From Bacillota bacterium (GTDB taxonomy: Bacteria; Bacillota; Clostridia; Lachnospirales; Cellulosilyticaceae): DNA of 56,930 nt. Location of the stretch: contig JAEYPM010000032.1 in NCBI GenBank assembly GCA_023410675.1, positions 1 to 56,930 on the forward strand, given 5' to 3'. The notes beneath the pieces were generated by a model. It searched no databases. It was not told the DNA's origin and saw only the letters and a program-made list of their open reading frames with translations. Both the position numbers and the translations under genes were made by a program. The stretch's first letter is position 1, and every line of letters begins with the position of its first letter. Below, piece after piece: positions 25,749 to 34,278 of this stretch.

Positions 25749-26610
25749 AGAGGGTATTATGGGAATATGGAAAAATCGATTAATGGCATTTGCATCTGCA
25801 GGAACCATCATACTTTGCCTTCTTATATTAGGCATTTCCTATTCTATAGGCACCAATATAAATTATGTTTTACATCAATTAGAAACTAAATTTGGTATTT
25901 CAGCATATATTAGTGATAAAGCTACAGATGAACGGATCAAACAGATAAAGACTGAGGTGGAAACAATACCACATGTGGTTAATGTGGTATACATATCAAA
26001 AGAGGAAGCTCTAGAATTCTTTGCAAAAGACTCAGATGAAGATAGTATTTACAAACGTTTTCAAGATGATAATCCACTCCCAGCTTCATTTGAGATTCAT
26101 ATATCATCTGTTGCTTACCAAGAACAGATTGTTAAAGCATTAAGAGAGATTCCTGAGCTAGAAATAGATTACTTTAAAAATGAAACGCAAATGTTTGTTA
26201 AGATAAAAGATGCCCTTAATTTATTTTCAACCCTTGTCATTATTTTTCTTGTAGTTGTAGGTATTTTACTTATGTCTAATACGATTAAGCTTACAGTGTA
26301 CATAAGAAGAAAAGAAATCAATATCATGAAGTATATAGGGGCTACAGATGCATTTATTAGATTGCCATTTGTCATAGAAGGTATTGTGGTTGGTTGTCTT
26401 GGGAGTCTAGCATCAATAAGCCTTGTAGGGTTTATTTATGAGTGGGGGCAAGAAGCATTAGTCAATATCCTAAGGACATTCCTAGCAGAAATTTCATTAA
26501 AACCGTCAGAGCAAATGATGCACTCTTTTATTCCAATGGCATTTGGCATAGGCATAAGTATAGGAGTAATAGGTAGTATCACAGCTATTCGTAAGCATTT
26601 AAAGGTTTAG
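25717..26610 (+). CDS. ftsX: Cell division permease-like protein FtsX
   Basis: A 297-residue membrane protein with four membrane segments (about 21-43, then three in 165-295) and a large extracytoplasmic loop (about 45-165), the FtsX topology. I start it at ATG 25717, which has GGGAGG 8 bases upstream; the in-frame ATG at 25711 is too close to that site. FtsX transmits FtsE ATPase cycles to the extracellular hydrolase encoded next (26628). Confidence 0.9.
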   Translation: MRWNTLKYLFKEGIMGIWKNRLMAFASAGTIILCLLILGISYSIGTNINYVLHQLETKFGISAYISDKATDERIKQIKTEVETIPHVVNVVYISKEEALEFFAKDSDEDSIYKRFQDDNPLPASFEIHISSVAYQEQIVKALREIPELEIDYFKNETQMFVKIKDALNLFSTLVIIFLVVVGILLMSNTIKLTVYIRRKEINIMKYIGATDAFIRLPFVIEGIVVGCLGSLASISLVGFIYEWGQEALVNILRTFLAEISLKPSEQMMHSFIPMAFGIGISIGVIGSITAIRKHLKV

Positions 26611-26627
26611 AATGAGGTGAAGAATAT

Positions 26628-27752
26628 ATGAAAAAAACACTTATTATAGTGCTTACTCTTATTTTAATCATTATTCCTGTTCATGCAACACAACTTAGAA
26701 ATAGAAAAGACCAGTTAAATAATGCTAAGCAAGCGATTAAAGATTCTAAGATAGAGCTTGAGCTTACCAAAGAAGAAAAAGAAAAGGTAAAACAAGAAAT
26801 ACAATCTTTAGATGAAAAAATAGTTATGATAGAGAACAAAATTCTCGAGGTAGAAAATCAACTGACTAGAAAAGAAGAGGATATTAATCAAACAGAAGTG
26901 GAATTAGAAAAAGCAATTCAAGATAAAGAGCATCAGTTTGATGAGGCAAAAGATAGGCTTGTACAAATGTATAAAAATAAGCGTACGGGTTACATGAAGC
27001 TTCTATTTTCATGTGATAAATTCTGGCAGATTATCAATAGGGCAGAATATGTTAAGAGAATAGCAAATAAAGATGACAGTATTCTCGTAGAGTACGAAAG
27101 ACAAGTTGTATCGATAGATAATAAAAAAGAGCAGCTAGAGCAGCAAAAAGCAGATATAGAACTTCTCTTTAAAGAACAGGTTTCAATTAAAAGCACCTTA
27201 AATTCTGCTATGCAGAGGAAGAATGAGGCCTTTGCAGAGCTGGCAGGTGAAGAAGAACAATTACAAGCTCAGATAAAAGAAATGGAGCAAATATCTAAAG
27301 ATTTAGAAGCAGAGATAAGAAAGTTAACACAGAAAAGCACTATTGTTTATGCGGGAGGACCTTTTTTATGGCCTGTACCAGGAAACTATAGGATAAGCTC
27401 TGAGTATAATCCAAGAAGCAATCCTATATCAGGAAAATATGAATTTCATAGTGGAATAGATATACCAGCACCTTATGGAACAGAAGTACTTGCTGCAGCA
27501 GATGGTGTAGTTATTACCTCAGGCTGGGTTAATGGATATGGTAATACAGTTATGATTAACCATGGAAGCGGTCTAGTAACTTTATATGGGCATAATTCTT
27601 CGCTTGTAATAGCTAATGGTCAAACCGTCAAAAAGGGTGATGTTATTGCAAGAGTGGGAAGTACAGGGTATTCCACAGGAAATCACTCACACTTTGAAGT
27701 AAGAGTAAATGGAAGTCATGTAAGCCCTTGGAATTATATAAAGAAGGGTTAA
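26628..27752 (+). CDS. PcsB/EnvC-like coiled-coil protein with M23 peptidase domain
   Basis: A 374-residue secreted protein: signal peptide (1-20), a long coiled coil (about 22-235, heptad-rich in Glu/Lys/Gln), then an M23/LytM domain (about 250-374). The zinc ligands are intact: HSGIDIP (His and Asp), GLVTLYGHNS and HSHFEVR (HxH). It is thus probably an active D,D-endopeptidase rather than only an amidase activator like EnvC. The coiled coil is expected to dock on FtsX, encoded immediately upstream. Confidence 0.9.
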   Translation: MKKTLIIVLTLILIIIPVHATQLRNRKDQLNNAKQAIKDSKIELELTKEEKEKVKQEIQSLDEKIVMIENKILEVENQLTRKEEDINQTEVELEKAIQDKEHQFDEAKDRLVQMYKNKRTGYMKLLFSCDKFWQIINRAEYVKRIANKDDSILVEYERQVVSIDNKKEQLEQQKADIELLFKEQVSIKSTLNSAMQRKNEAFAELAGEEEQLQAQIKEMEQISKDLEAEIRKLTQKSTIVYAGGPFLWPVPGNYRISSEYNPRSNPISGKYEFHSGIDIPAPYGTEVLAAADGVVITSGWVNGYGNTVMINHGSGLVTLYGHNSSLVIANGQTVKKGDVIARVGSTGYSTGNHSHFEVRVNGSHVSPWNYIKKG

Positions 27753-27785
27753 TCGTATATGTTAAGTATGTGCATTACTAATTTA

Positions 27786-27833
27786 TATAGAATTCACAGC
27801 GTATAACTTAAGGTTTAAAATGTGAATACTATA
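27786..27833. repeat. Inverted repeat related to a dispersed element
   Basis: TATAGAATTCACA (27786-27798) and TGTGAATACTATA (27821-27833) form near-perfect inverted arms. TGTGAATTCTATA-like arms recur at 54872 and 47292, and GAATTCACA-type arms at 38548, suggesting a small dispersed element. Confidence 0.5.
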
Positions 27834-27873
27834 CTTAAATATGCATTTTATGTTTAAGAAATAATGTAGAAAA

Positions 27874-27917
27874 ATACCTTGCTTAATCTAGTTTTAAACT
27901 AATTGGCAAGGTGTTTT
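27874..27917 (+). terminator. Intrinsic terminator after the ftsEX operon
   Basis: About 9 bp (ATACCTTGC near 27874 with GGCAAGGTGT at 27904-27913) close a loop that itself folds (TAGTTT with AAACTA), followed by five T residues. Confidence 0.75.
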
Positions 27918-27948
27918 TGTTAGGCTTATGCCTTCATGGAGGTTGAAT

Positions 27949-29157
27949 ATGAAAATAGATAAGAAATTGAATTTTTTGGCAGGAATAGGAGTAGGGATCT
28001 TGCTAGGATGTATTATAGTAGGGGCTACTGTTAGTACATTATTAGGGAAAACAATATTTCCATCAAAACAAGAAGCACATTATAGCACGTTAAAAGTTAA
28101 AAAAATATCATACTTTTTAAAACGTTTTCATGTCAATTTAGTGAACGAAAAGAAGTTAAGGGAAAAGATCTTTAGTGGCTATATTTATGGGATTGGAGAT
28201 TCAGATACTATATATTTGGATAAAAATGCATATAAAAGTTACCAACTAAATCAAGAGGGGAAGAACATTGGTGTAGGGATAGAAATAGTATGGGGAATCA
28301 GTGAACAATATCTTTGGGTTACAGAAGTCATGAAGAATTCACCAGCAGACAAAAATGGCGTAAAAGTTGGAGATAAAATTATTAAAATAGATGGAACTAG
28401 AGCAAGTGCTTCAAACCAATTGATTATGAGTCAAAAATTTAAAGCAGCTTTAGGAGACAAACATATATTTACAATAGAGGATAAAGACACTAAACAGATA
28501 AAAGAAATAGAACTAAAAGCCGAGGTTCTTAATATTGAGAGTTTGACTTCAGATATTCTTGATAATAATGTGGGTTATATCAAAATAAATGCCATACTTG
28601 AGCAAACAGCAAAGGATTTAGAAAAGCAGCTAGCAGAGTTTGAAACAAAGAACATAAATAAAGTAATATTAGATATTAGGGGCACAAATAGTTCTAATAT
28701 AGATTGGACCAAGGAAGTATGTGACGTATTCTTAGATGAGGGAATATGCTTTTCAGTTATGGATCATGAAGGCAAACTAACAGAGTATCACACCCAAAAT
28801 GGTAAGTATGAGGGTGAGATAATTGTATTAATAGATGCTTTTACAAGTGGCACCCTTGAAGGCTTTGCAGCAGCTATTCAAGATCATAATAGAGGTAAAA
28901 TTATAGGAACGACCACACAAGCACAAGCAACGATTCAGACATTTTTTGACTTAAAAGATGGGACAGGTCTTCTTATTTCAACAGGCAAACTCTATACACC
29001 AAAAGGTATAGAAAATAAGGGAGTCCAAGCAGATGTTGTGGTCTATACTTCATATGATGAAATAATTGGTATCATTGAAAAGGGAATAATCAGTATTGAG
29101 CAGGATCATCTCATACAAGCTGGAATCGAGTATTTGACACAAAAAGCAGGTAAATAA
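27949..29157 (+). CDS. S41-family protein lacking the catalytic dyad (pseudoprotease)
   Basis: A 402-residue membrane-anchored CtpA-like protein: membrane segment (about 8-32), PDZ domain (about 95-180; VGIEIVWG, SPADKNGVKVGDKIIKIDGT), then an S41 peptidase fold (about 200-375). At the catalytic serine region it reads IDAFTSGTLEG where the downstream paralogue has NENSASASEI, and the lysine motif FGKG is QAQA. Both the Ser and the Lys of the dyad are therefore replaced, so proteolysis is unlikely. It may be a regulatory partner of the active protease encoded next. Start ATG 27949 follows GGAGG; an upstream in-frame ATG at 27928 lacks a site. Confidence 0.85.
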   Translation: MKIDKKLNFLAGIGVGILLGCIIVGATVSTLLGKTIFPSKQEAHYSTLKVKKISYFLKRFHVNLVNEKKLREKIFSGYIYGIGDSDTIYLDKNAYKSYQLNQEGKNIGVGIEIVWGISEQYLWVTEVMKNSPADKNGVKVGDKIIKIDGTRASASNQLIMSQKFKAALGDKHIFTIEDKDTKQIKEIELKAEVLNIESLTSDILDNNVGYIKINAILEQTAKDLEKQLAEFETKNINKVILDIRGTNSSNIDWTKEVCDVFLDEGICFSVMDHEGKLTEYHTQNGKYEGEIIVLIDAFTSGTLEGFAAAIQDHNRGKIIGTTTQAQATIQTFFDLKDGTGLLISTGKLYTPKGIENKGVQADVVVYTSYDEIIGIIEKGIISIEQDHLIQAGIEYLTQKAGK

Positions 29158-29251
29158 TGCAAGGTCAAAATGTAAGGATAGTTTACCTAAAATAAACATA
29201 CAATAGTTTAAATGATTAAGTTTAATCAAATCAGAAAAGGTGAGATAAAAT

Positions 29252-30406
29252 ATGAAAAGAAAAGACTTTATTAAAGGGACTATTGCTGGGTTCATACTTT
29301 CTACTGCTCTTATTATGACAAGTACCGCATTTGTCAATAAACAGTATTATATAAATCGTAAATTAGAAGCGATAGATGCATTGATAGACAATTATTATAT
29401 TGGCAAGATAGATAAAAAGCAAATGGAAGAGGGCATTTATAAAGGATTTGTATCTGGTGTGGGGGACGTATACACAACTTATTATACAAAAGAAGAATTA
29501 AATGATTTTAGAGAAACATCAAGTGGTGTTTATGCAGGGATAGGTGTACAGATGTCTGTGGATCAATCAGATAATACGATATCAGTTACGCAAGTATTTA
29601 AAGGATCACCAGCAGAGGATGCTGGAATACTTCCGAAAGATAAAATAATAAAAGCAGCAGGGAAGAGTGTAACAGGGGATGATTTTGAAGAAGTGCCTAA
29701 GCTTATAAAGGGAACACCAGGGACTAAAGTTTCAGTAAGTATTTTTAGGCCCTCTGAAAACAAGGTGCATACATTTGATTTAGTAAGAAATAATGTTACT
29801 TTTCCTACAGTTGAGTATAAATTAGTAGATGGTGATATAGGGTATATTAGGATCATACAATTCGAAGAAAAAACCTATGATCAGTTTAAAGAAGCACTAA
29901 ACTATATACAAGATAAAAATGCAAAGTCACTTATTATTGATGTAAGGAATAACGGTGGTGGTATACTGAGTATAACGAACAAGATTATTGATGAACTCAT
30001 ACCGGAAGGGGTTATTGTTTCAACAAAAAATAAAGTTGGAAAGGTAGAAGTCGCAAGATCGGATAAAGAGTATCTAGATATTCCTCTTGTTTTACTAATT
30101 AATGAAAATAGTGCCAGTGCATCTGAGATTCTTGCAGGTGCTTTAAAGGATCATAAACGTGCTAAATTAGTTGGGGAAACCACCTTTGGGAAGGGGCTTG
30201 TACAATCAGTAATACCTTTTGAAGATGGATCAGGTATCAAAATAACAACGTCACAATACTATACACCAAATGATATATGTATACAAGGAATAGGTATTGA
30301 CCCAGATTACAAAGTATCTTTAAACCCAGAACTGCTCATAAGAAGTAATATTTCTGAAAATGAAGATGCTCAATTGCAAAAGGCAATAGAATTATTAAAG
30401 AAATAA
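29252..30406 (+). CDS. C-terminal processing protease CtpA/CtpB (S41)
   Basis: A 384-residue membrane-anchored serine protease: membrane segment (about 6-28), PDZ domain (about 85-165; GVYAGIGVQMS, DAGILPKDKIIKAAGK), S41 domain (about 180-370) with intact NENSASASEI (about 284-293, catalytic Ser), GETTFGKGLVQ (Lys and Gln). Family members in Firmicutes process envelope and sporulation proteins. It lies 94 bases downstream of its inactive paralogue and just after the ftsEX-M23 genes, a conserved Clostridial neighbourhood. Confidence 0.9.
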   Translation: MKRKDFIKGTIAGFILSTALIMTSTAFVNKQYYINRKLEAIDALIDNYYIGKIDKKQMEEGIYKGFVSGVGDVYTTYYTKEELNDFRETSSGVYAGIGVQMSVDQSDNTISVTQVFKGSPAEDAGILPKDKIIKAAGKSVTGDDFEEVPKLIKGTPGTKVSVSIFRPSENKVHTFDLVRNNVTFPTVEYKLVDGDIGYIRIIQFEEKTYDQFKEALNYIQDKNAKSLIIDVRNNGGGILSITNKIIDELIPEGVIVSTKNKVGKVEVARSDKEYLDIPLVLLINENSASASEILAGALKDHKRAKLVGETTFGKGLVQSVIPFEDGSGIKITTSQYYTPNDICIQGIGIDPDYKVSLNPELLIRSNISENEDAQLQKAIELLKK

Positions 30407-30410
30407 AAAA

Positions 30411-30450
30411 TACAGCTTAGTGAAATAGATGTTTCATTAAGCTGTACTTT
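30411..30450 (+). terminator. Intrinsic terminator after ctpA
   Basis: A 15-bp stem with one G-T pair (30411-30425 with 30432-30446) is followed by a short T-rich stretch. Confidence 0.8.
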
Positions 30451-30505
30451 ATTATATAGATGACGCTATGTTTAAGCCTTTATTTAATAATGCAGGACAC
30501 TTTCG

Positions 30506-31312
30506 TTATTGTTTATGTGTATGATTTTTTAAATGCTCCATACAGTATTCATAGTTACCGTTACATGAACTGCAATAACGAAATTCTAGTGTAGGATCAT
30601 CAAGTTCTGTTTGACCACATACTGTACATTTGTGAAAGGCTGCGTTGATCGTTTTAGAACCAGAAAGTTTTCTTTTTGTTTTAATAAAATCTTTCTGGGG
30701 TTTAGTACGCCTTTGCTTAAGATAAGGAAGGCCGAAGAAAAGAAAATAGTTCAGTAATGAAACAGTAATTAAGATTTTATTTACAATTCCTGGCATAATA
30801 AACCCAAGAAAAAGTGCCAAAGCATCAATGACTGCCAAATATTTCACTTTCACAGGAATTAAAAATAAGATGCGGAACGTGTAGTCAGGACAGAGTGTTG
30901 CAAAAGCTAAAAAAAGTGATAGATGGAGATAGAAAGCACTAGCAGGTAGATTTGCTCCTAATAAATAGGCAATAACACAAGCAGCGATAGATGAGAGTGC
31001 ACCAGTAAAATAATAGACATTAAATTTAAAGGTGCCCCATATTGCCTCAAGGGTAGAACCAATAAAACAATACACCTGCACAAATAAGAAAAGAAATAAT
31101 ATGTTAATGCCATAATATTCAGCAAATAAAAAGGTAAAGATACGCCAAATTTGCCCACTTAAGATGGCCTCCATATCAAAACTAAATACATCTTGCCCTT
31201 GAAGTAAATAGCGAACCACATTAGCTGCAACAGTAGTAGCCGTAATATAGACCATTAAGTTTCTAATGGCATATTTGCCAAACTTTCTCTCAAGTTTATC
31301 TAAAAGATTCAT
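30506..31312 (-). CDS. Rhomboid-like membrane protein with C-terminal zinc ribbon (probably inactive)
   Basis: A 268-residue protein with about six membrane segments (about 15-205) in a rhomboid-like layout, e.g. IWRIFTFLFAEYYGINILFL. Where active rhomboids carry GxSG it reads ANLPASAFYLHLSLFLAFAT, with no clear catalytic serine motif or partner His, so it is likely a pseudo-rhomboid (derlin/iRhom-like). The C-terminus carries a zinc ribbon: CTVCG near residue 226 and CSSCNGNYEYC near 243. Start ATG 31312 has AAGGAGT 6 bases upstream; a longer upstream reading lacks a binding site. It is convergent with ctpA. Confidence 0.8.
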   Translation of the reverse strand: MNLLDKLERKFGKYAIRNLMVYITATTVAANVVRYLLQGQDVFSFDMEAILSGQIWRIFTFLFAEYYGINILFLFLFVQVYCFIGSTLEAIWGTFKFNVYYFTGALSSIAACVIAYLLGANLPASAFYLHLSLFLAFATLCPDYTFRILFLIPVKVKYLAVIDALALFLGFIMPGIVNKILITVSLLNYFLFFGLPYLKQRRTKPQKDFIKTKRKLSGSKTINAAFHKCTVCGQTELDDPTLEFRYCSSCNGNYEYCMEHLKNHTHKQ

Positions 31313-31382
31313 AAGTAACTCCTTCTTTATTTTATTAACACATAAAAAATATATAAATAATTTATAAAATGCTTTACAATTG

Positions 31383-31450
31383 CAATATAAGTATAGTATA
31401 AGTATAGTGCAGTATGAGTATGACATAAGTATAGAGTATAGTATATCATA
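31383..31450. repeat. Degenerate GTATAAGTATA tandem repeat
   Basis: Several imperfect copies of a roughly 10-base AGTATAAGTAT-like unit lie between the divergent rhomboid-like gene and the gene at 31514. The stretch may hold promoters, but the redundancy of TATA-like hexamers prevents picking one. Confidence 0.5.
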
Positions 31451-31513
31451 CTCTAACTGGCAGATAAAGACCAAATAATAGGCATAAGCATATAGGATAG
31501 GAGGAGAAGCAAG

Positions 31514-32179
31514 ATGCAACTTAGAGAAGCCGATAAAAAATATGAGAAACCTAAAGAAATAAAATATCAAGAATTACCATTAGGGAAAAAATTAGAACAT
31601 ATATGGGAATACTACAGGTGGTACTTTTTATCAGTGATTATGGCTATCGTAATCATTAGTTATATTATTTACATTATAGTCAAACCTACCCCTACTTATT
31701 CAGTAGATTTATTGATGACAGGTACATTTGTAACGACTGACCAAGATACACAATTAGTCAATGAAAAGCTGCATACCGATTTTGACGCTAATCTTCAGTT
31801 AGATTTTTTGGATTGGAATTCGGAAAATCAATATACCATGAATATGTACACCAAAATTCTTGCATTAGCCTCAACGCAGCAGTTAGATATACTTATAGTA
31901 CCTAAAGCCGTATATGAGCAGTATGCTGCCCAAGAAAATAAATTGATTGTGCCTCTTGAAGGCATATCTAAGCTTGAAAAAATCTTAGAAACCCATCAAG
32001 ATCAGTTGTTTAGAGCAGTAGGTATAAATGATAATCAAGAACATATATATGGTATTAAAATAGAAAAATTGGATGAAAAATTAGGATTAGCAAGTGACGA
32101 AGAATATATACTAACTGTTGTAGAATCAGTCAAAAATGTTGATCAGACAGTTGCTGTTATAAATTATTTGTTAGAATAG
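31514..32179 (+). CDS. Single-pass membrane protein with extracytoplasmic domain, unknown function
   Basis: A 221-residue protein with a charged cytoplasmic N-terminus (1-35), one membrane segment (about 37-59) and an extracytoplasmic domain with mixed alpha/beta character (SVDLLMTGTFVTTDQDTQLV; LDILIVPKAVYEQYA). The pattern resembles solute-binding-protein folds but I recognise no family. GGAGGAG precedes the ATG. The PurK-like gene starts 11 bases after its stop, so they are cotranscribed. Confidence 0.75.
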   Translation: MQLREADKKYEKPKEIKYQELPLGKKLEHIWEYYRWYFLSVIMAIVIISYIIYIIVKPTPTYSVDLLMTGTFVTTDQDTQLVNEKLHTDFDANLQLDFLDWNSENQYTMNMYTKILALASTQQLDILIVPKAVYEQYAAQENKLIVPLEGISKLEKILETHQDQLFRAVGINDNQEHIYGIKIEKLDEKLGLASDEEYILTVVESVKNVDQTVAVINYLLE

Positions 32180-32190
32180 GAGAAAGATTG

Positions 32191-33231
32191 ATGAGCTTAT
32201 CAAATGTTAAAAATATTAGTATTATAGGTGGAGGAATCAGTACGGTTCTGTTATGCAATGAAGCAGCTAAAAGAGGGATAGCTACAACTTTACTTGACCC
32301 AGATATAGGGTGTCTTGGAGCAAATGTTGCAACAGAGCATATGATAGGAAGACTTACAAAAGAAAACCTTGAAAAATTGGCATTTAGAAGTGATGCGATT
32401 GTTTACAATGGGACTGCTTGTGGTGTTATAGATGAAAAATTAAAGTGCAATTTATACCCAAAGGCACAGGTTATTAATCAGTTAAATAATAGATATGAAT
32501 TATTACAAATGGCACAAAGTTTAAAAATTCCTGTACCAGCCTTTTACTATCAAGAAAATAAGAGCTTGTTTATGCAAGACCTAAAAGAGATTTCCATTCC
32601 ATTTAGGTTTTATCAATTATTTGAAGATAGAATTGAAAAATCAGACATACTTTCTCAAAGTGATCTAAGCAATTTTATATTCGAAGTTGATGAAAAGGCA
32701 GATGCTTGGCTTATAGAGGAAATAAATACCTATGAGAAAATAGTTATTAGTATAGTTATTAATGATCACAATAATAAAGGCGTGGTGTATTCAGCCTTTG
32801 AAAAAACTTTTTTAAACAATTCATTAAATAACTTTTCTACCCCTCCAACGGTTTCAAAAACAATGCTTCAGAAGCTCAATACTTATACCAATAAAATAAC
32901 GAAGCATCTCGAGGGACCAGGAGTTTTTTCTATTAAGTATGGCATTAAGAAAAATAGAAGTGTGGAGCTCCTTAATATTGTACCAAAGATAGATATTACT
33001 GGTATTATGACACAAACATCATTTGATATATCGATATATGAACAAACATTAAATATGCTATTAGGATATCCTCTTGTAACGCCTAATCAAACAAGCAGTG
33101 CAAAGGCGTACGTTTTTTCAGAAGATAAAAAAGGACACCTTCCAGCTGAGCCAAACGGTGCCTTTCATATTTATAGTGCGAAAAATAATCATATTTATAT
33201 TGAACAAATTGCTAATCAGAATAACGAATAA
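32191..33231 (+). CDS. PurK-like ATP-grasp protein, divergent
   Basis: A 346-residue protein with PurK (N5-carboxyaminoimidazole ribonucleotide synthase) organisation. The N-terminal fold is clear (ISIIGGGISTVLLCNEAAKR, then LLDPDIGCLGANVATEH), followed by an ATP-grasp region (about 95-300; FSIKYGIKKN, ELLNIVPKID) and a C-terminal lid. The glycine-rich ATP loop GGYDGKGQ typical of PurK is not recognisable, and no pur genes are adjacent, so the protein has probably drifted to another role or lost activity. ATG 32191 follows AGGAGAAAG. Confidence 0.65.
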   Translation: MSLSNVKNISIIGGGISTVLLCNEAAKRGIATTLLDPDIGCLGANVATEHMIGRLTKENLEKLAFRSDAIVYNGTACGVIDEKLKCNLYPKAQVINQLNNRYELLQMAQSLKIPVPAFYYQENKSLFMQDLKEISIPFRFYQLFEDRIEKSDILSQSDLSNFIFEVDEKADAWLIEEINTYEKIVISIVINDHNNKGVVYSAFEKTFLNNSLNNFSTPPTVSKTMLQKLNTYTNKITKHLEGPGVFSIKYGIKKNRSVELLNIVPKIDITGIMTQTSFDISIYEQTLNMLLGYPLVTPNQTSSAKAYVFSEDKKGHLPAEPNGAFHIYSAKNNHIYIEQIANQNNE

Positions 33232-33240
33232 TATCAATCA

Positions 33241-34278
33241 TTAGTTTTTGATAATACTATATTTTTTTAGATGTTTTACAATATATAATTCGTCTTTACT
33301 ATATATTAGAGGCGTAACATCATTAATATACCCGTTATTGCTATATAGATAGAAACATGCAAAATTGTAAGCTTGTGCAGCACGTTCCTCTGTAGGATAG
33401 ATTCCTAAGTATATTTGCTTACCTTTGTAGCCTATACTTGCCCTATAACCGCTTTTATCTTTACATATTCCACGGTATTTTTTAGTGGAAGAAAAGCGCC
33501 TGTTGATAGAAGGTGCGGCTAAATAAGAAGAGATAGTCACACTTTCATATAGGGCATTATACTCAGCTTGTGTCAAATAGGGAATATCATTATGCATATA
33601 TTCTGTTTGTGTATGTTTGGTTAGTAAATCAGCTGCTTTATTATAAGCAATAGCGGCCTCGACTTCAGAACTATAGTGACCAACAACAATAGACTTATTA
33701 AAAAAAATTTTGGTAACATATACAGGGAGCCCATTTTTCTTTACATAGGTTACCCCTAGATAGTGCCTAACAATATGCAAATTATCTTTCCTAAAATCAT
33801 AAGGGTTGTTATTTTTAAATAAATAATCCTTACCACACACACTGTGACTAGGAATACCAAACCTACTTAATATATTTCTTTGTGTAATACCATCTTGAGT
33901 ATAAATATAATTTCCGCGGATCGCAATTTTATTTGTAGAAAAGAAAAATAAATGATTGTTATCAAATGAAAAAACAGTATCTTTCGACACATAATATTTA
34001 AAATAATCCCCACATATATATATTGGATTTTTAAAAAATACACCATTATCTCTAAAATTAATGAGGCTTACAACTTTATGAAATGGAAGCGTTAAATGAG
34101 ATGCACAATCAATAGATATTTTGCTTATTACTACTTCCTCTGCTTCAAGAAAGGCCGAAGAAGCAAGTGCAAAGGTTTGATAAGCACCAAGATAAATTCT
34201 TTTATTCTTATACTTATAGTATAATTGATATTCTGTGCCACTATTTTTATTGATTGGATAAATATATTTCAAACGCAT
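33241..34278 (-). CDS. AP2/HNH-like DNA-binding protein
   Basis: A 345-residue soluble protein with three AP2/integrase-type three-strand modules: N-terminal (KNKRIYLGAYQTFALASSAF), central (LPVYVTKIFFNKSIVVGHYS) and C-terminal (KKYRGICKDKSGYRASIGYK). Between the first two lies an HNH-like segment, LFKNNNPYDFRKDNLHIVRH, in which the catalytic histidines of HNH homing endonucleases are absent. It therefore looks like a former homing-type nuclease now acting by DNA binding. GAGGTG lies only 1-2 bases before ATG 34278 but 6 before an in-frame TTG at 34272, so translation may start at the TTG. It is monocistronic. Confidence 0.75.
   Translation of the reverse strand: MRLKYIYPINKNSGTEYQLYYKYKNKRIYLGAYQTFALASSAFLEAEEVVISKISIDCASHLTLPFHKVVSLINFRDNGVFFKNPIYICGDYFKYYVSKDTVFSFDNNHLFFFSTNKIAIRGNYIYTQDGITQRNILSRFGIPSHSVCGKDYLFKNNNPYDFRKDNLHIVRHYLGVTYVKKNGLPVYVTKIFFNKSIVVGHYSSEVEAAIAYNKAADLLTKHTQTEYMHNDIPYLTQAEYNALYESVTISSYLAAPSINRRFSSTKKYRGICKDKSGYRASIGYKGKQIYLGIYPTEERAAQAYNFACFYLYSNNGYINDVTPLIYSKDELYIVKHLKKYSIIKN

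Noticed and set aside
31313..31570. 86-residue N-terminal extension of the rhomboid-like protein
   Set aside because: It runs through the degenerate GTATA repeat region and has no ribosome binding site; ATG 31312 has AAGGAGT at proper spacing.
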